64,000 nt of DNA from Bradyrhizobium sp. AZCC 1693 (GTDB lineage Bacteria; Pseudomonadota; Alphaproteobacteria; Rhizobiales; Xanthobacteraceae), in the NCBI RefSeq assembly GCF_036924745.1, contig NZ_JAZHSD010000001.1, forward strand, positions 7,005,001 through 7,069,000, in the 5' to 3' direction. Positions 41,564 through 50,688 of the stretch are shown in pieces. Positions within the stretch are counted from its first letter, which is position 1, and each line of letters opens with the position of its first letter. The translations under genes were made by a program, and so were the position numbers. Below the pieces are notes generated by a model, which saw only the letters and a list, made by a program, of their open reading frames with translations, ran no database searches and was not told the origin of the DNA.

Positions 41564-41773
41564 ATGCCAGACAGGCTGACGAGCGCGCTGCTTGCGGCGC
41601 TGAATGAATCGACCGAGATCAAGGAAAGCGACTGGCGACAGCTCGAAACGGCATTGCGCGGTCAATCGGACGGGGCTGATAGCAGGCCGGACATCGAACC
41701 GAGAGCGGGCTCAGAAAACAGGTTCGCAGCCACGATATGCTCGGGAATGGCCAAGGTCCGAGCGAGTTTCTGA
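41564..41773 (+). CDS. Small hypothetical protein in front of a strong terminator
   Basis: 69 residues from the ATG at 41564 (an ATG at 41555 after CAGGAGAGG is possible). The first half is a plausible helix (PDRLTSALLAALNESTEIKE, SDWRQLETALRG), the second half is low complexity. The main support is its place: the stop is 18 bases before a perfect terminator hairpin. It carries no known motif, and a spurious frame cannot be ruled out. Confidence 0.4.
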   Translation: MPDRLTSALLAALNESTEIKESDWRQLETALRGQSDGADSRPDIEPRAGSENRFAATICSGMAKVRASF

Positions 41774-41791
41774 GCGTTCGGCCACGATTGG

Positions 41792-41816
41792 AAAAGCCGC
41801 CGGAGGCGGCTTTTTT
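41792..41816 (+). terminator. Rho-independent terminator
   Basis: AAAAGCCGCC and GGCGGCTTTT pair around a GGA loop and are followed by further T (six T in all). It ends the small-gene unit at 40982-41773 and is also able to work on the other strand. Confidence 0.85.
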
Positions 41817-41856
41817 GTTATACAGATGGCCGTGCGCTTCTGTGTGTCGGAAAGCC

Positions 41857-42165
41857 ATGTGGAAAGCCTTCGTCGTCTCGGCCGCCTTGATGTTGAGTTC
41901 TGCGGTGTATGCAGAGAGCGGTCGCATCAGGCGACCGCCGCCGTCTGCCGCTGAGGCCGAGCGGATCGCCTTGGACATGGCCATGAACGACGGTCTGCTT
42001 CAGAAGGGGGACATTGTCGTCACCGACCGGGGCTTTTTCCTTTTTCGCGGCCCGTCCCCGGATGGCGTGACCAACGAGTTCACAAGGGTGCCCGATCCGG
42101 CCCTGCCGGCAAACCAGCCCGGTAATCTCACAAAGCAGCGCTCGGACAGCCGGCGGCCGAACTAG
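41857..42165 (+). CDS. Small exported hypothetical protein
   Basis: 102 residues from the ATG at 41857, with CGGAAAG before it. The signal peptide is clear (MWKAFVVSAALMLSSAVYAE). The mature part has RIRRPPPSAAEAERIALDMA, KGDIVVTDRGFFLFRG and PDGVTNEFTRVP. Other bradyrhizobial exported proteins have the same D-I-V-V-T-D-x-G-F-x-x-F-x-G-x-x-x-D-G shape, but I know no function. It starts 41 bases after the terminator and so has its own promoter. Confidence 0.65.
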   Translation: MWKAFVVSAALMLSSAVYAESGRIRRPPPSAAEAERIALDMAMNDGLLQKGDIVVTDRGFFLFRGPSPDGVTNEFTRVPDPALPANQPGNLTKQRSDSRRPN

Positions 42166-42558
42166 CCCTGTCGCCGGGCAATCGTTTTGACCCAGTCAAA
42201 GAATCTGGGAATCAAATTTAAATGAAAATTAATTAAGGAGGCTTCGATTAAAGGTCGATCAACGTTACCGGGTGGTTATCATGGCCTTTTGGGTATTGAA
42301 CCTCCGCCCTTGCTAAAAAGACACATCCGGGCACGGAGTAAGCCAATCCGAATAGATCTACGTTTACCGAATGGGGCTTAAATCCGCCTGATGTGCGCCT
42401 GCGGGTGATCTTTTTGCAACAACCTGCGCGTTCAGGCTGTTAACGATAAACGTTGGCGCAGAAGATGCGGCTTGCACCGCGTAATGCCCGTGGTAATAGT
42501 TTGGTAACAATAAACGATGGTGTTCGATTTTATTTGTTCACCTCTTGAGGAATTTAAT
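42166..42558. promoter_or_regulatory. Long upstream region of the fourth PEP-CTERM gene
   Basis: 393 bases. One site at 42453-42469, TTGGCGCAGAAGATGCG, has GG and GC twelve bases apart, as in sigma-54 (-24/-12) promoters, and lies about 90 bases before the ATG. Exosortase loci are often under the sigma-54 activator PrsR, but it deviates at three consensus positions. The left part (42190-42240) is AT-rich and holds AAGGAGG without a gene after it. No known riboswitch was recognised. Confidence 0.35.
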
Positions 42559-43545
42559 ATGTCGCTGCGGTCTCGTTTGCTCATTGCCCTCTCAACAACC
42601 TTGCTGGGCTCTACGGCTGCATCAGCCGGACTGGTCACTGTCACCAGTTACGAGATGAACAACGGTAATGGCGCTACCCAATTTACCGTGCCGACCGGTG
42701 CCCAGAATTATTTCGACTGGACCTATACGCAGACGGGCCAAGGCTCGCCTACTGCGAATGCGAGCCAGAACGGATCTAACCAGCTCGTTCCAAACAATGC
42801 AGCACCGAAGGATGCGCCGCTTAGCGGCGGAACCGGAAAGCTGACGGACGGCGTCGTCGCGACGCTGGGTTACTCGGCCGTGAGCAGCGGCACGGGTAAC
42901 GTTTCGAATGCTTATTATTCCGGCCCCTCCCAGTATGTCGGTTGGAAATACCAGGATCCGACTATCCTGTTTAATCTCACCTCGGGGCAGAGTGTGAGCT
43001 CGATTTCGCTCTATGTGGCCGCTTACAATCCGCTTCTCGGTGATGCCAATGGCCTTGTTGCGGCACCGGCCAGCGTTCAACTGACCATCAACGGTGTTCC
43101 GGTCGGCGTGATGTATTCGTTGACGTCTATCAATGACAACACGGCCATGATCACCCTCACCGGGTTCGGCTCTATCTCGTCCAATCTGCAATTTGGTTTG
43201 ACGCTTTATCGCGGCTCGCTCCAGCAGGACGGCATCAATTATTACAACGATCACGTGAAGGGTTATAATCCCGCAGACCCGTACAACACGGCCAATTGCG
43301 TGACCTTCTGCGATCCGGACTCCGGTATTTACAGCAGCGGTTTCCGTCAGGAAGCTGCACTCGGCCAAACCGGGGAGCTGGCGCCCAACTCGGGTAAGGA
43401 ACCCTGGATCATGCTCAGCGAGGTGGAGTTCCTGACAACTCCCGTTCCCGAGCCCTCGACCTGGATTATGATGATCGCCGGTTTTGCCGGTCTCGGCTTC
43501 ATGGCTTATCGCCGCACGGCCAAGCCTGCGCTGGCGATCGCCTAA
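42559..43545 (+). CDS. PEP-CTERM secreted protein, fourth
   Basis: 328 residues from the ATG at 42559, with TTGAGGAA before it. Signal peptide LLIALSTTLLGSTAASA. A large Gly/Ser/Thr/Asn-rich beta domain follows (YYSGPSQYVGWKYQDPTILF, VQLTINGVPVGVMYSL, ITLTGFGSISSNLQFGLTLY). The tail is VPEPSTWIMMIAGFAGLGFM, then AYRRTAK. It is the largest of the four substrates in the window. A strong terminator follows at 43575. Confidence 0.9.
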   Translation: MSLRSRLLIALSTTLLGSTAASAGLVTVTSYEMNNGNGATQFTVPTGAQNYFDWTYTQTGQGSPTANASQNGSNQLVPNNAAPKDAPLSGGTGKLTDGVVATLGYSAVSSGTGNVSNAYYSGPSQYVGWKYQDPTILFNLTSGQSVSSISLYVAAYNPLLGDANGLVAAPASVQLTINGVPVGVMYSLTSINDNTAMITLTGFGSISSNLQFGLTLYRGSLQQDGINYYNDHVKGYNPADPYNTANCVTFCDPDSGIYSSGFRQEAALGQTGELAPNSGKEPWIMLSEVEFLTTPVPEPSTWIMMIAGFAGLGFMAYRRTAKPALAIA

Positions 43546-43574
43546 GCGCACCTCGCGAATTTCATTCTGCACCG

Positions 43575-43603
43575 CAGAGCCGCCGCAAGGCGGCTCTGTT
43601 TTT
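43575..43603 (+). terminator. Rho-independent terminator of the fourth PEP-CTERM gene
   Basis: A perfect ten-base stem (CAGAGCCGCC with GGCGGCTCTG, loop GCAA) is followed by five T. It begins 29 bases after the stop codon. Confidence 0.9.
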
Positions 43604-43754
43604 GCGCTCAAAGACGGTGCGAGAAACCTCGCGATCGATTGATCCCGGCACGTCCGCCTAACCTTAACTCTCAGCGCCCACGCAAAAAGCGTTCGGCACT
43701 CGCCTCGAAGCTGCCGCGGGATCGATTTCGGCAGAATCGACCGTGCCCGTCGGC

Positions 43755-46358
43755 TCAATAATTCAGCGAGGTCTGGGCGAATATGCCTTCAGCCCGCCGG
43801 TCGCCTGCAATGCGGAAGCGGTACTGCAGCGTCAGCTCCCAATAAGAGGGTGGGGCGAGATATTTGGTTTCACCGAACCAATAGCGTAACGAGCCGCCGG
43901 CGCCGACCGAATAGGCTTCATGATTGGCGAAGGAGTCGTCGTAGCTTGCGGCCAGTACGGCATGCGGGAAGAATACCAGATTGCGGCTGATCGGATCGAG
44001 CCGGAAGCTGTGTCCGAACCGTCCTTCCGCGATGCCGACGAGCTGGCTTTTCTCGAGGAATTTGTCGACCTCGGCATAGACGTACCAGGTCGGCCAGTGG
44101 GTATCGATCGCCCGAAGATCGGTGCCGACCGTGTACGAATAGGCCGCGCGCAACAGCGTATCGTTGCGCGCCGCGTCGCCGAGGGCAATCAGCTTGTCCA
44201 CTTCAAGAACGAGGTTGTGGTCCGAGAACGGCTTCCAGCGCGCGCCGACCATGCCTTGCGTGGTGCGCAATCCGGTGGGGCCGCCGGCCTGGTCGTAGAG
44301 CGTTTCGAACAGCCGGCCGAACACTTCGAACAGCGCGCCGTTGCGGTTACCGAACGCTTCGGGCCGATAATAGAACTCGGTCCCAAGCTGTGAAGTGTAG
44401 GTGCTTGCTGGATTGTTCACGATCAGAAACGGGTTCGGCGCCGATCCGACCTTGCCGTACGTAATCGAGGTATTGATGCCCCACACGCGCGACAGGTCCG
44501 AGATCGTGCGGCGGGTTTCGAACAGTTTCTGGTCGTCGATGTTGATGCGGCCGTCGGCTTTGGCGTCGACCCCGTCCATGAGGTAGGCGATCGCTTTCGG
44601 GTTCTGGAACTGACGCATGGCGGTATAGCCGGCATCGATGGTGGCCCGTGGCGGCAGCTGCCCGCGGTCGTGCGCCCGATCGAAGCGGTGCAGCGCGACC
44701 TCGTCGTTGCCGACGGCGACGGCGAGATAGGCGAGGTCGGCGTCCCTCATCGCGCTCAGGCGACCGCGCGCAATGGCCTGGTCGAAGATCACACGTGCTT
44801 CGGGTTTGCGCTTCAGTTCCAGCAGCGTGTTGATCTGGGCGCGCAAGGCTTCGTCGCGCTGGACGGCTGTTGCGCCAAGTCGCTCGGCAGTCCGGAATTC
44901 GGCGATGGATTCTTCCTTGCGATCGAGCGCCTGCAAGGCATAGGCGCGGCGGATCGCGGTGTCATAGCTCACCGGCAGCCTTTGAAGGGCGCGTAGCGCG
45001 CGCTGCGGATCCTTTGCGGCGAGGGCGGCGTCCGCCAGCGACAGCCGAACGTTCCGGGCTTGATCCGGCGGCAGCCCGCGCTGCAGAGCGAACTCCCAGT
45101 CAGCCATCGCCCCGCGCGAATTGTGCTGGAGGTTACGGGCATAGCCGCGTTGGGCGTAGATTTCCGCGGTGCCGTGGCCCTGCGCAATGGCCTTGCTGGC
45201 GGCGACTTCCGCGTCGGCCGGCCGGCCGGCCGTGCTCATCAGGTTCACCAGCAGCAGACGATTGGCGACCGTCTCCGGACTGGCCTCGACGGCCTTCCTG
45301 GCCTCTTCGATTGCCAGCGAGTAATTCCTGGCTCGGCTGGCCTGGTAGGCCTTGCCCGCAGCTTCGAAACTCTCGGCTTCCTTGTCGACGGGGATGACCG
45401 GAATGGCAATGCTCTGGACCAGCGGCGCCTCCAGGCTGCACACCGAGCCATAAGGCGTGTCACGACAGGTCTGGACCGGCGAGGGCATCAGCTTGCCGTC
45501 GCCCTTTAACGTCGCCTTTTTCTCCGCCGTGGCATTCGCATCGCCAAGACGCGTCACGACCGCAGGATCTGTCTTCGAGAATTCGGCCAACAAGTCCTGA
45601 GCGGCGCGAAAATCGCCGGAGGCAAGCGCCGCGTCGGCTGCGATCAGGCGGATGTTCTTCTTTTCGATATCGGTCAGGTTGGGGGTGGTAAGGGCGGCAT
45701 TGAAATCGCTGACCGCCTGCGCCCGGTTCCCCAGCTTCTGATAGAGATAAGCGCGCCAGACCAGTGGCACATAATTGCCGGGATCGAGCTTGATCGCGCC
45801 GGTGGCCGTTGCAACCGCGTCGTTGAAATTGCTGTCGGCGATCTGGGCGCTCAGCAACAACAGACGATAGGACATCGAGTCCGGGGCATATTCGACCGCG
45901 CTGCGCGCCGCCCGGATCGCCGCCTTGGGATCGCCCTTCTCAAGCGCCTTGTAGCCTTCGCCGGCCGGCCGTTGAGCGAGGCGCTGCCGAATATTGGCTT
46001 GCCGCCCTTCGAGATCCTGGTTGCCCGCAAACGCCGCCGACGCGGTCTTTGTGGCTTGCTCGGCCTGGGTGAGGTCACCCGCAGCGACCAGCGAATCGAT
46101 CAGGAGCAGGTGCAGGCGCAGAAGATCAGGGCGGAGCGCCACAGCCTCTGCGGCGCTAGTTGCGGAGGCCTTGTAGTCGCCCTGGCCGAACGCCTTGTAG
46201 GCGGTCTCAGCCGCCGTATAGGCTTCGCCCTCCAGCGGAGGACCGTTATCCGCGACCTGGGCACTGGCGCCGGCGCACAGAACCACGGCGAGCAAAAGCG
46301 CCCCCAGCGCCGCCCGAAATGCCGTCTGGTTCAGGTATTTTCCGCCCCAATTCCCCAT
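43755..46358 (-). CDS. NfrA-like protein: periplasmic TPR plus outer-membrane barrel
   Basis: 867 residues. Signal peptide ALGALLLAVVLCAGASAQ. Residues about 40-620 are TPR repeats (AYKAFGQGDYKASATSAAEA, AIKLDPGNYVPLVWRAYLYQ, SLAIEEARKAVEASP). The last 250 residues are the C-terminal domain of phage N4 adsorption protein A, a barrel (FLIVNNPASTYTSQLGTEFY, LTLQYRFRIAGDRRAEGIFA) ending in a terminal aromatic residue. NfrA takes part in export of a surface polysaccharide with a membrane GT (NfrB), which I do not find here. It could serve as a second exit channel for the local polymer. Confidence 0.85.
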   Translation of the reverse strand: MGNWGGKYLNQTAFRAALGALLLAVVLCAGASAQVADNGPPLEGEAYTAAETAYKAFGQGDYKASATSAAEAVALRPDLLRLHLLLIDSLVAAGDLTQAEQATKTASAAFAGNQDLEGRQANIRQRLAQRPAGEGYKALEKGDPKAAIRAARSAVEYAPDSMSYRLLLLSAQIADSNFNDAVATATGAIKLDPGNYVPLVWRAYLYQKLGNRAQAVSDFNAALTTPNLTDIEKKNIRLIAADAALASGDFRAAQDLLAEFSKTDPAVVTRLGDANATAEKKATLKGDGKLMPSPVQTCRDTPYGSVCSLEAPLVQSIAIPVIPVDKEAESFEAAGKAYQASRARNYSLAIEEARKAVEASPETVANRLLLVNLMSTAGRPADAEVAASKAIAQGHGTAEIYAQRGYARNLQHNSRGAMADWEFALQRGLPPDQARNVRLSLADAALAAKDPQRALRALQRLPVSYDTAIRRAYALQALDRKEESIAEFRTAERLGATAVQRDEALRAQINTLLELKRKPEARVIFDQAIARGRLSAMRDADLAYLAVAVGNDEVALHRFDRAHDRGQLPPRATIDAGYTAMRQFQNPKAIAYLMDGVDAKADGRINIDDQKLFETRRTISDLSRVWGINTSITYGKVGSAPNPFLIVNNPASTYTSQLGTEFYYRPEAFGNRNGALFEVFGRLFETLYDQAGGPTGLRTTQGMVGARWKPFSDHNLVLEVDKLIALGDAARNDTLLRAAYSYTVGTDLRAIDTHWPTWYVYAEVDKFLEKSQLVGIAEGRFGHSFRLDPISRNLVFFPHAVLAASYDDSFANHEAYSVGAGGSLRYWFGETKYLAPPSYWELTLQYRFRIAGDRRAEGIFAQTSLNY

Positions 46359-46559
46359 ACAAACAGCGCTACGCCAATCCCGTTAAATTTTAACGCTGAA
46401 CTGTAACCGAGGCGGCGATTCAGCGGAACTGAGATTTGGCTCTTTGGTGGCGCGGCAGGCCCTGATGTCATTCATTTTTCTCACTTTTTTTGATGATGTG
46501 ATGTTTTTGCTGCGAAAATGTCGGGCAAAGCATCCCGCCGCGCGCGTTAACTATTTTTT

Positions 46560-47525
46560 CTAATTGCGCAGCGCCTCCTGCGCGCGCGAGTTCCAATCGG
46601 CAGGGCTCATAATGCTCTGGGCGGCCCATTCGCCGGCAGCGTCAGGTCCATTTTGTAGCTGGGCCTCATTAAATTGCCAGACCACGAATTGGGGCGGGCT
46701 GCCAGTAAATTCCGCCGATTTAAGGTACTGCAGTAAAGTGGCCCACGGGCCAACATCCCCGGGATTCCACTTGAGCGAGACCGGCCGGTCGATCTTGTTC
46801 GACAGCCGCTGTGAAAATCCGAAATAGGGCTGCACAAAACTATTGCCGACCACGGCCACCGGCGCCGGATCGCTGTCCAGCAATCCCGCGTCAGCCTTGG
46901 GGGCCTGGCGGATGACGTAGGCCTCGGGCCCGATCGCGCGCTTCCGTTCCGGCGAAAGGAAATTGGCGGCGAGGTCGCCGAGATGGCGATCGTTGATCCA
47001 GTCGCCGAGCTTCATTCCCGTTCCGGTTTTTCCCGGCAGCGGACCCGATGAAAGTATCAATGCCGCCACCTGGTCGGCGCTGGCCTCCGCGGCAAATGTC
47101 GTCCAGTGGAAGTCGGCGCGGTAGAACACCTCTTGCTTGCCGGCGATCACGGTCTTGAACGCATCCCTGACGTCGATTGCGGTGACGCCGCTGGATCGGA
47201 GCTCGGTCAACAGCGCGTCATAGCGCTTCTGGATCCCGTCCGACATCGCGACGCCGTCGGGCAACAGGGGCTCATAGTATCTCGGCTTCAGCGGAACGAT
47301 CAGCACGATCAGCTTGATGTTCTTTTTCGCAAACAGGCGGCTCGCGCCGGCGATCAGGCCGATCGATGATTTGTCTGCCGCGGGCTTTGCGGTCGTCAGG
47401 CTTTCCCATCCGGCAAACAGCCAGTTTTGCTTGCCCTCGAGCACGGCGTCGCGCGCAAATGAAGCCGTCGCTGTCGCGAACAAAACGGCTGTCGCCGCAA
47501 TCAGGTTTGCAAGGAGCCGGCGCAC
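46560..47525 (-). CDS. AlgX/AlgJ-like SGNH-domain O-acetyltransferase
   Basis: 321 residues from a GTG at 47525 (GAAGG nine bases before); the frame continues upstream inside the next gene. An N-terminal anchor (LLANLIAATAVLFATATASFA) precedes the fold. Catalytic positions: Asp138 and His140 (RADFHWT), and Ser229 (VAVVGNSFVQP). The segment GKQNWLFAGWESLT near the start is also typical. It is the periplasmic partner that moves acetyl groups to a polymer. It lies four bases after the AlgJ-like gene. Two such paralogues in a row probably split the work. Confidence 0.83.
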   Translation of the reverse strand: MRRLLANLIAATAVLFATATASFARDAVLEGKQNWLFAGWESLTTAKPAADKSSIGLIAGASRLFAKKNIKLIVLIVPLKPRYYEPLLPDGVAMSDGIQKRYDALLTELRSSGVTAIDVRDAFKTVIAGKQEVFYRADFHWTTFAAEASADQVAALILSSGPLPGKTGTGMKLGDWINDRHLGDLAANFLSPERKRAIGPEAYVIRQAPKADAGLLDSDPAPVAVVGNSFVQPYFGFSQRLSNKIDRPVSLKWNPGDVGPWATLLQYLKSAEFTGSPPQFVVWQFNEAQLQNGPDAAGEWAAQSIMSPADWNSRAQEALRN

Positions 47526-47529
47526 GAAA

Positions 47530-48588
47530 TCAATGACCTTCGGTTTGCCGCAGCATCTGCCGCTCGGCATCGCTGAGCGGTGCAACGAGGGATCGCATCG
47601 ACCATTCCCATATCACAACCTTTGCGCCCGCCAACATGTCAGGCTTCTGTTGCAGCATCTTGAGCAGAGCGCCCGCAAAGCCGCCACCGGCCTCGCTGAC
47701 CTGCGCGACCTCACGCGCGAGCGCCGCCTGCAGGTATTCGATGAAATCGGAATTTTGCGAAAACGAAGATCCGGCGAGCAGGACTGATGGCGCCGCGGCG
47801 TCGTCCAGGAGCCCGCCGGAGCGCTGGATGCTAGCCCGCGCAGCCTCGGTATATTCCGCAGCCGGCGCCAGCCATTTCGGCGCGTCCTGCAATCCTGCCA
47901 AACGCGCAAGGTCGCCCGGACGCTCGTGCCGAGCACCGCGTGTCAGGCTGACGCGTTCTGTTCCCGCCCCCAGCACGCCGTTGACAAGCTTGGCTGTGGC
48001 TTCGGCCGCGAACTGTGCGCCAGTGCTGTCCCAGTGTGTGTCAGTGCGCCAATAGCCGGGCCGTGGCCACTGATCCCGCAAGTTGACCTGATGAAGTTTT
48101 GTCGCGCCCGCTGCCTGCGCCCACGCATTCGCGCGAACGCGTGATGGGTCGGCGGCTATACCGCAAAGCTGAGCTTCTACCTGCTCGGCCTTGTCGGGGA
48201 CGGGAACGACGACCAGCAGTATTTTACGCTCGGCAAACGCCTGCACCAGGTGCGGCAGCATCCGGATGCGGGCAGCCATGTTTTCGGCATCGCGACGGTC
48301 CACGCGCAATTCCTCGGCGGAATAGAGCCAGTCGTTGCAGCCTGCCCAGACCTGCGGCCCCGCGTCGCGCAATCCCTTGTAGAGCAGGCCGGCCGAGAAG
48401 CCGTTCAAGCCGGCGCCGCGCGGAATGGCATCGAACACGGCGCGATCGACCCTGCCCGAGAGGCTTCCGGACAGGTAGTCCTTCAACGGCGCAGTCCTGA
48501 GGATCTCATAAAGGGAATCGCCGCCGCGGACGACGACCGACACAAACCCTGCGAAGATGATCGCCAGAACGGTCAGGATTTTTATCAT
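47530..48588 (-). CDS. AlgJ-like O-acetyltransferase
   Basis: 352 residues with an N-terminal membrane anchor (ILTVLAIIFAGFVSVVV). CNDWLYSAEELRVDRR, LLVVVPVPDKAEQV and the catalytic positions Asp183 and His185 (RTDTHWDSTG) and Ser275 (LAGSSFSQNSDF) match AlgJ, a type II inverting-topology membrane enzyme with the active site outside. It is made from an operon with the AlgI-type protein (12 bases upstream). Confidence 0.86.
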   Translation of the reverse strand: MIKILTVLAIIFAGFVSVVVRGGDSLYEILRTAPLKDYLSGSLSGRVDRAVFDAIPRGAGLNGFSAGLLYKGLRDAGPQVWAGCNDWLYSAEELRVDRRDAENMAARIRMLPHLVQAFAERKILLVVVPVPDKAEQVEAQLCGIAADPSRVRANAWAQAAGATKLHQVNLRDQWPRPGYWRTDTHWDSTGAQFAAEATAKLVNGVLGAGTERVSLTRGARHERPGDLARLAGLQDAPKWLAPAAEYTEAARASIQRSGGLLDDAAAPSVLLAGSSFSQNSDFIEYLQAALAREVAQVSEAGGGFAGALLKMLQQKPDMLAGAKVVIWEWSMRSLVAPLSDAERQMLRQTEGH

Positions 48589-48600
48589 GACGGCGCTCGT

Positions 48601-49986
48601 TCAGAACTGGAAATAGAGAAAAGGAATGACGGTTCGGCTTTGCATCACCCAAAGCGACCACAGCCATAGAATGGTAGCCAGCGCGAACGGAGGTCGGGCA
48701 ATGACCGGTGCCAGCCACGGCGATGATTTGTTCAGCGCAGGCAGATACACCATCGCGATTCCGACAAAGAGCGTCACGACTTCGATCGGTCTCAGCGCCG
48801 CGGCGAAGCCGTTCGACATCGCAAGACCGTGCTGGCCGGCCAGACCGCTGAACATTATCGCTGCGGTTTGCCAGTCCTGCGCGCGGAACAGCGTCCAGCC
48901 GGTCATGACGAAAACCAGCGTGACGACATGTCCGACAGGCGCCGGCACCGGCGGCATGCGCATCGCATTCCAGGCGCGGCCTGCAATCAGTCCGATGCCG
49001 TGCCAGATGCCCCAGATCATGAAGGTCCAGCTCGCACCGTGCCACAATCCGCCCAGCGCCATCGTCACCATCAGATTGAAATAGGATCGAAAGCTCCCGG
49101 CCCGGTTTCCGCCGAGGGGAATGTACAGATAGTCGCGCAGCCAGCTCGACAGGCTGATATGCCAGCGCCGCCAGAAATCCGCGAGCGACGTGCTCAAATA
49201 CGGATTGTCGAAATTCTCCGGAAATTTCAGGCCGACCATCAGCCCGAGGCCGATGGCCATGCTGCTGTAGCCGGCGAAGTCGAAATACAGATGCAGCGTG
49301 TAAGCCGTCACCGTGACGATCGCATCGCACGTCGAAGGCGCCGGCAAGGCGTATCCGGCGTCGACCAGCGGCGCGAGCGTGTCGCCGATCAGTACCTTTT
49401 GCGCAAAGCCCAGCATGAACCGACGCAGGCCTTCGGCAAACTCTGCGGAATCGAACACACGGGATTTCAGCCGCTCTGCGACCGACTGGTACCTGACGAC
49501 AGGACCTGCCACGAGATGACCGAACATCGCCTGGTAGGTCGAATAGTTGATGAGGCTCGGCTCGGCATAGACGGTCTTTCTGAACACGTCGACCGAATAG
49601 GATATGGCGCCGAACACGAAGAACGACAGTCCGATCGGCAGCGGAATCGACGACCAATCCTTGACCGGCGCGCCGAGGCTGCTCACGCTCTCGACAATCA
49701 GATTGACGTATTTGAAACAGATCAGGCTGACGAGCGGCGGCACGATCCCTGCGAGCAGGGCCCAACGTCGCTCCGGTCCCGACGCTTTCGCGATCCACAG
49801 GCCCGTCAGCCAGGACCAGCAGGCGATCGCGACGAGCAGCGGCAGAAAATCGAAGCGCCACCAGCCATAGAAAACCAGGCTGAAGAACAGGATGGTCGAA
49901 TTTCTGAGAAAGGCGGGGACGCTCGCATAGGCGATCAGGAACAGCGGCAGGAAAACGAAGACGAATGAGTCGCTGACGAAGACCAT
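48601..49986 (-). CDS. algI: MBOAT-family acyltransferase AlgI
   Basis: 461 residues, the full size of AlgI. Ten or more membrane helices. Family phrases: DSFVFVFLPLFLIAYAS, SLVFYGWWRFDFLPLLV, GLSFFVFGAISYSVDVFR, ENFDNPYLSTSLADFWRRWH, and GGLWHGASW with the catalytic His316 (WHG). It takes acetyl groups from the cytoplasm across the inner membrane and hands them to the SGNH partners. It starts 12 bases after the AlgF-like gene. No mannuronan genes are near, so the target is most likely the local exopolysaccharide. Confidence 0.92.
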   Translation of the reverse strand: MVFVSDSFVFVFLPLFLIAYASVPAFLRNSTILFFSLVFYGWWRFDFLPLLVAIACWSWLTGLWIAKASGPERRWALLAGIVPPLVSLICFKYVNLIVESVSSLGAPVKDWSSIPLPIGLSFFVFGAISYSVDVFRKTVYAEPSLINYSTYQAMFGHLVAGPVVRYQSVAERLKSRVFDSAEFAEGLRRFMLGFAQKVLIGDTLAPLVDAGYALPAPSTCDAIVTVTAYTLHLYFDFAGYSSMAIGLGLMVGLKFPENFDNPYLSTSLADFWRRWHISLSSWLRDYLYIPLGGNRAGSFRSYFNLMVTMALGGLWHGASWTFMIWGIWHGIGLIAGRAWNAMRMPPVPAPVGHVVTLVFVMTGWTLFRAQDWQTAAIMFSGLAGQHGLAMSNGFAAALRPIEVVTLFVGIAMVYLPALNKSSPWLAPVIARPPFALATILWLWSLWVMQSRTVIPFLYFQF

Positions 49987-49998
49987 GCGGGCGATCGC

Positions 49999-50688
49999 TT
50001 ACCGATCTCGATACGGTTCGGTTTCGTCAAACTGACCTGATAGCGCGCCCTTGCCCCCGGTCTGCGAGAGGAACAGACTGTAGTGATCGCCCGCGCGAAG
50101 CGGGGGCAGCTTCAACGATGCATTGCTGCCGCCGCAGGTGGCCTCGAGCTGGGCTTCCACCGGATTGATCGCGCGTGATTTGACGGTCGTGAATGCGACC
50201 GCATCGAAGACGGTGGGACCTTCGGCAATTCGCAGCGTAGCCTCGCAGTCCGGCATGAGATTGAAGAAACGGAGCTGGGCTTTCAGGTCGCTGGCGTTGC
50301 CGCCCTGGCCTTCGTCGATGGCGTGGCTCGTCCAGTTCGCGCCCTGACGCGCGATCACGACCGTGTAGAACCTGTCGGGGAGGAAGGTGACGTTTTCGCC
50401 GACGGCGGCACTATCGATCGACAGCTTGATCGACGCGTCTGCGCGCACTGCGCGGTATCGGCTGGCGACGTCGTTGTCGACGACCGGCAGATCGCGGGCG
50501 TTGATATGCAGCTTCGTGCCGAGCTTGATGTCACCGATAGTAGCGACGCGAATGAATGCCGACCCAGGGGGCGGTCGCGTCGCGTACAGCTTCCCGATCT
50601 CCTGCGCAGGGGCCGGACTGATCGCCAGCCAACACGTGGCGATTCCCAAGAGCCATGATTGACATCGGGCGATGAACGAGAGCTGCAC
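49999..50688 (-). CDS. AlgF-like periplasmic acetylation protein
   Basis: 229 residues from a GTG at 50688, chosen because the signal peptide follows (QSWLLGIATCWLAISPAPAQ); the open frame runs to a GTG at 50760. Residues EIGKLYATRPPPGSAFIRVA and LSIDSAAVGENVTFLPDRFY match the AlgF fold, with RFFNLMPDCEATLRIA in the middle. AlgF relays acetyl groups between AlgI and AlgX/J in the periplasm. As the first gene of the operon it lies where algF-like genes often stand in non-alginate loci. Confidence 0.78.
   Translation of the reverse strand: MQLSFIARCQSWLLGIATCWLAISPAPAQEIGKLYATRPPPGSAFIRVATIGDIKLGTKLHINARDLPVVDNDVASRYRAVRADASIKLSIDSAAVGENVTFLPDRFYTVVIARQGANWTSHAIDEGQGGNASDLKAQLRFFNLMPDCEATLRIAEGPTVFDAVAFTTVKSRAINPVEAQLEATCGGSNASLKLPPLRAGDHYSLFLSQTGGKGALSGQFDETEPYRDR

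Noticed and set aside
48506..49861. 451-codon minus-strand frame over the AlgI gene
   Set aside because: Same strand, other frame than a full-length AlgI with all motifs; composition is that of a shadow.
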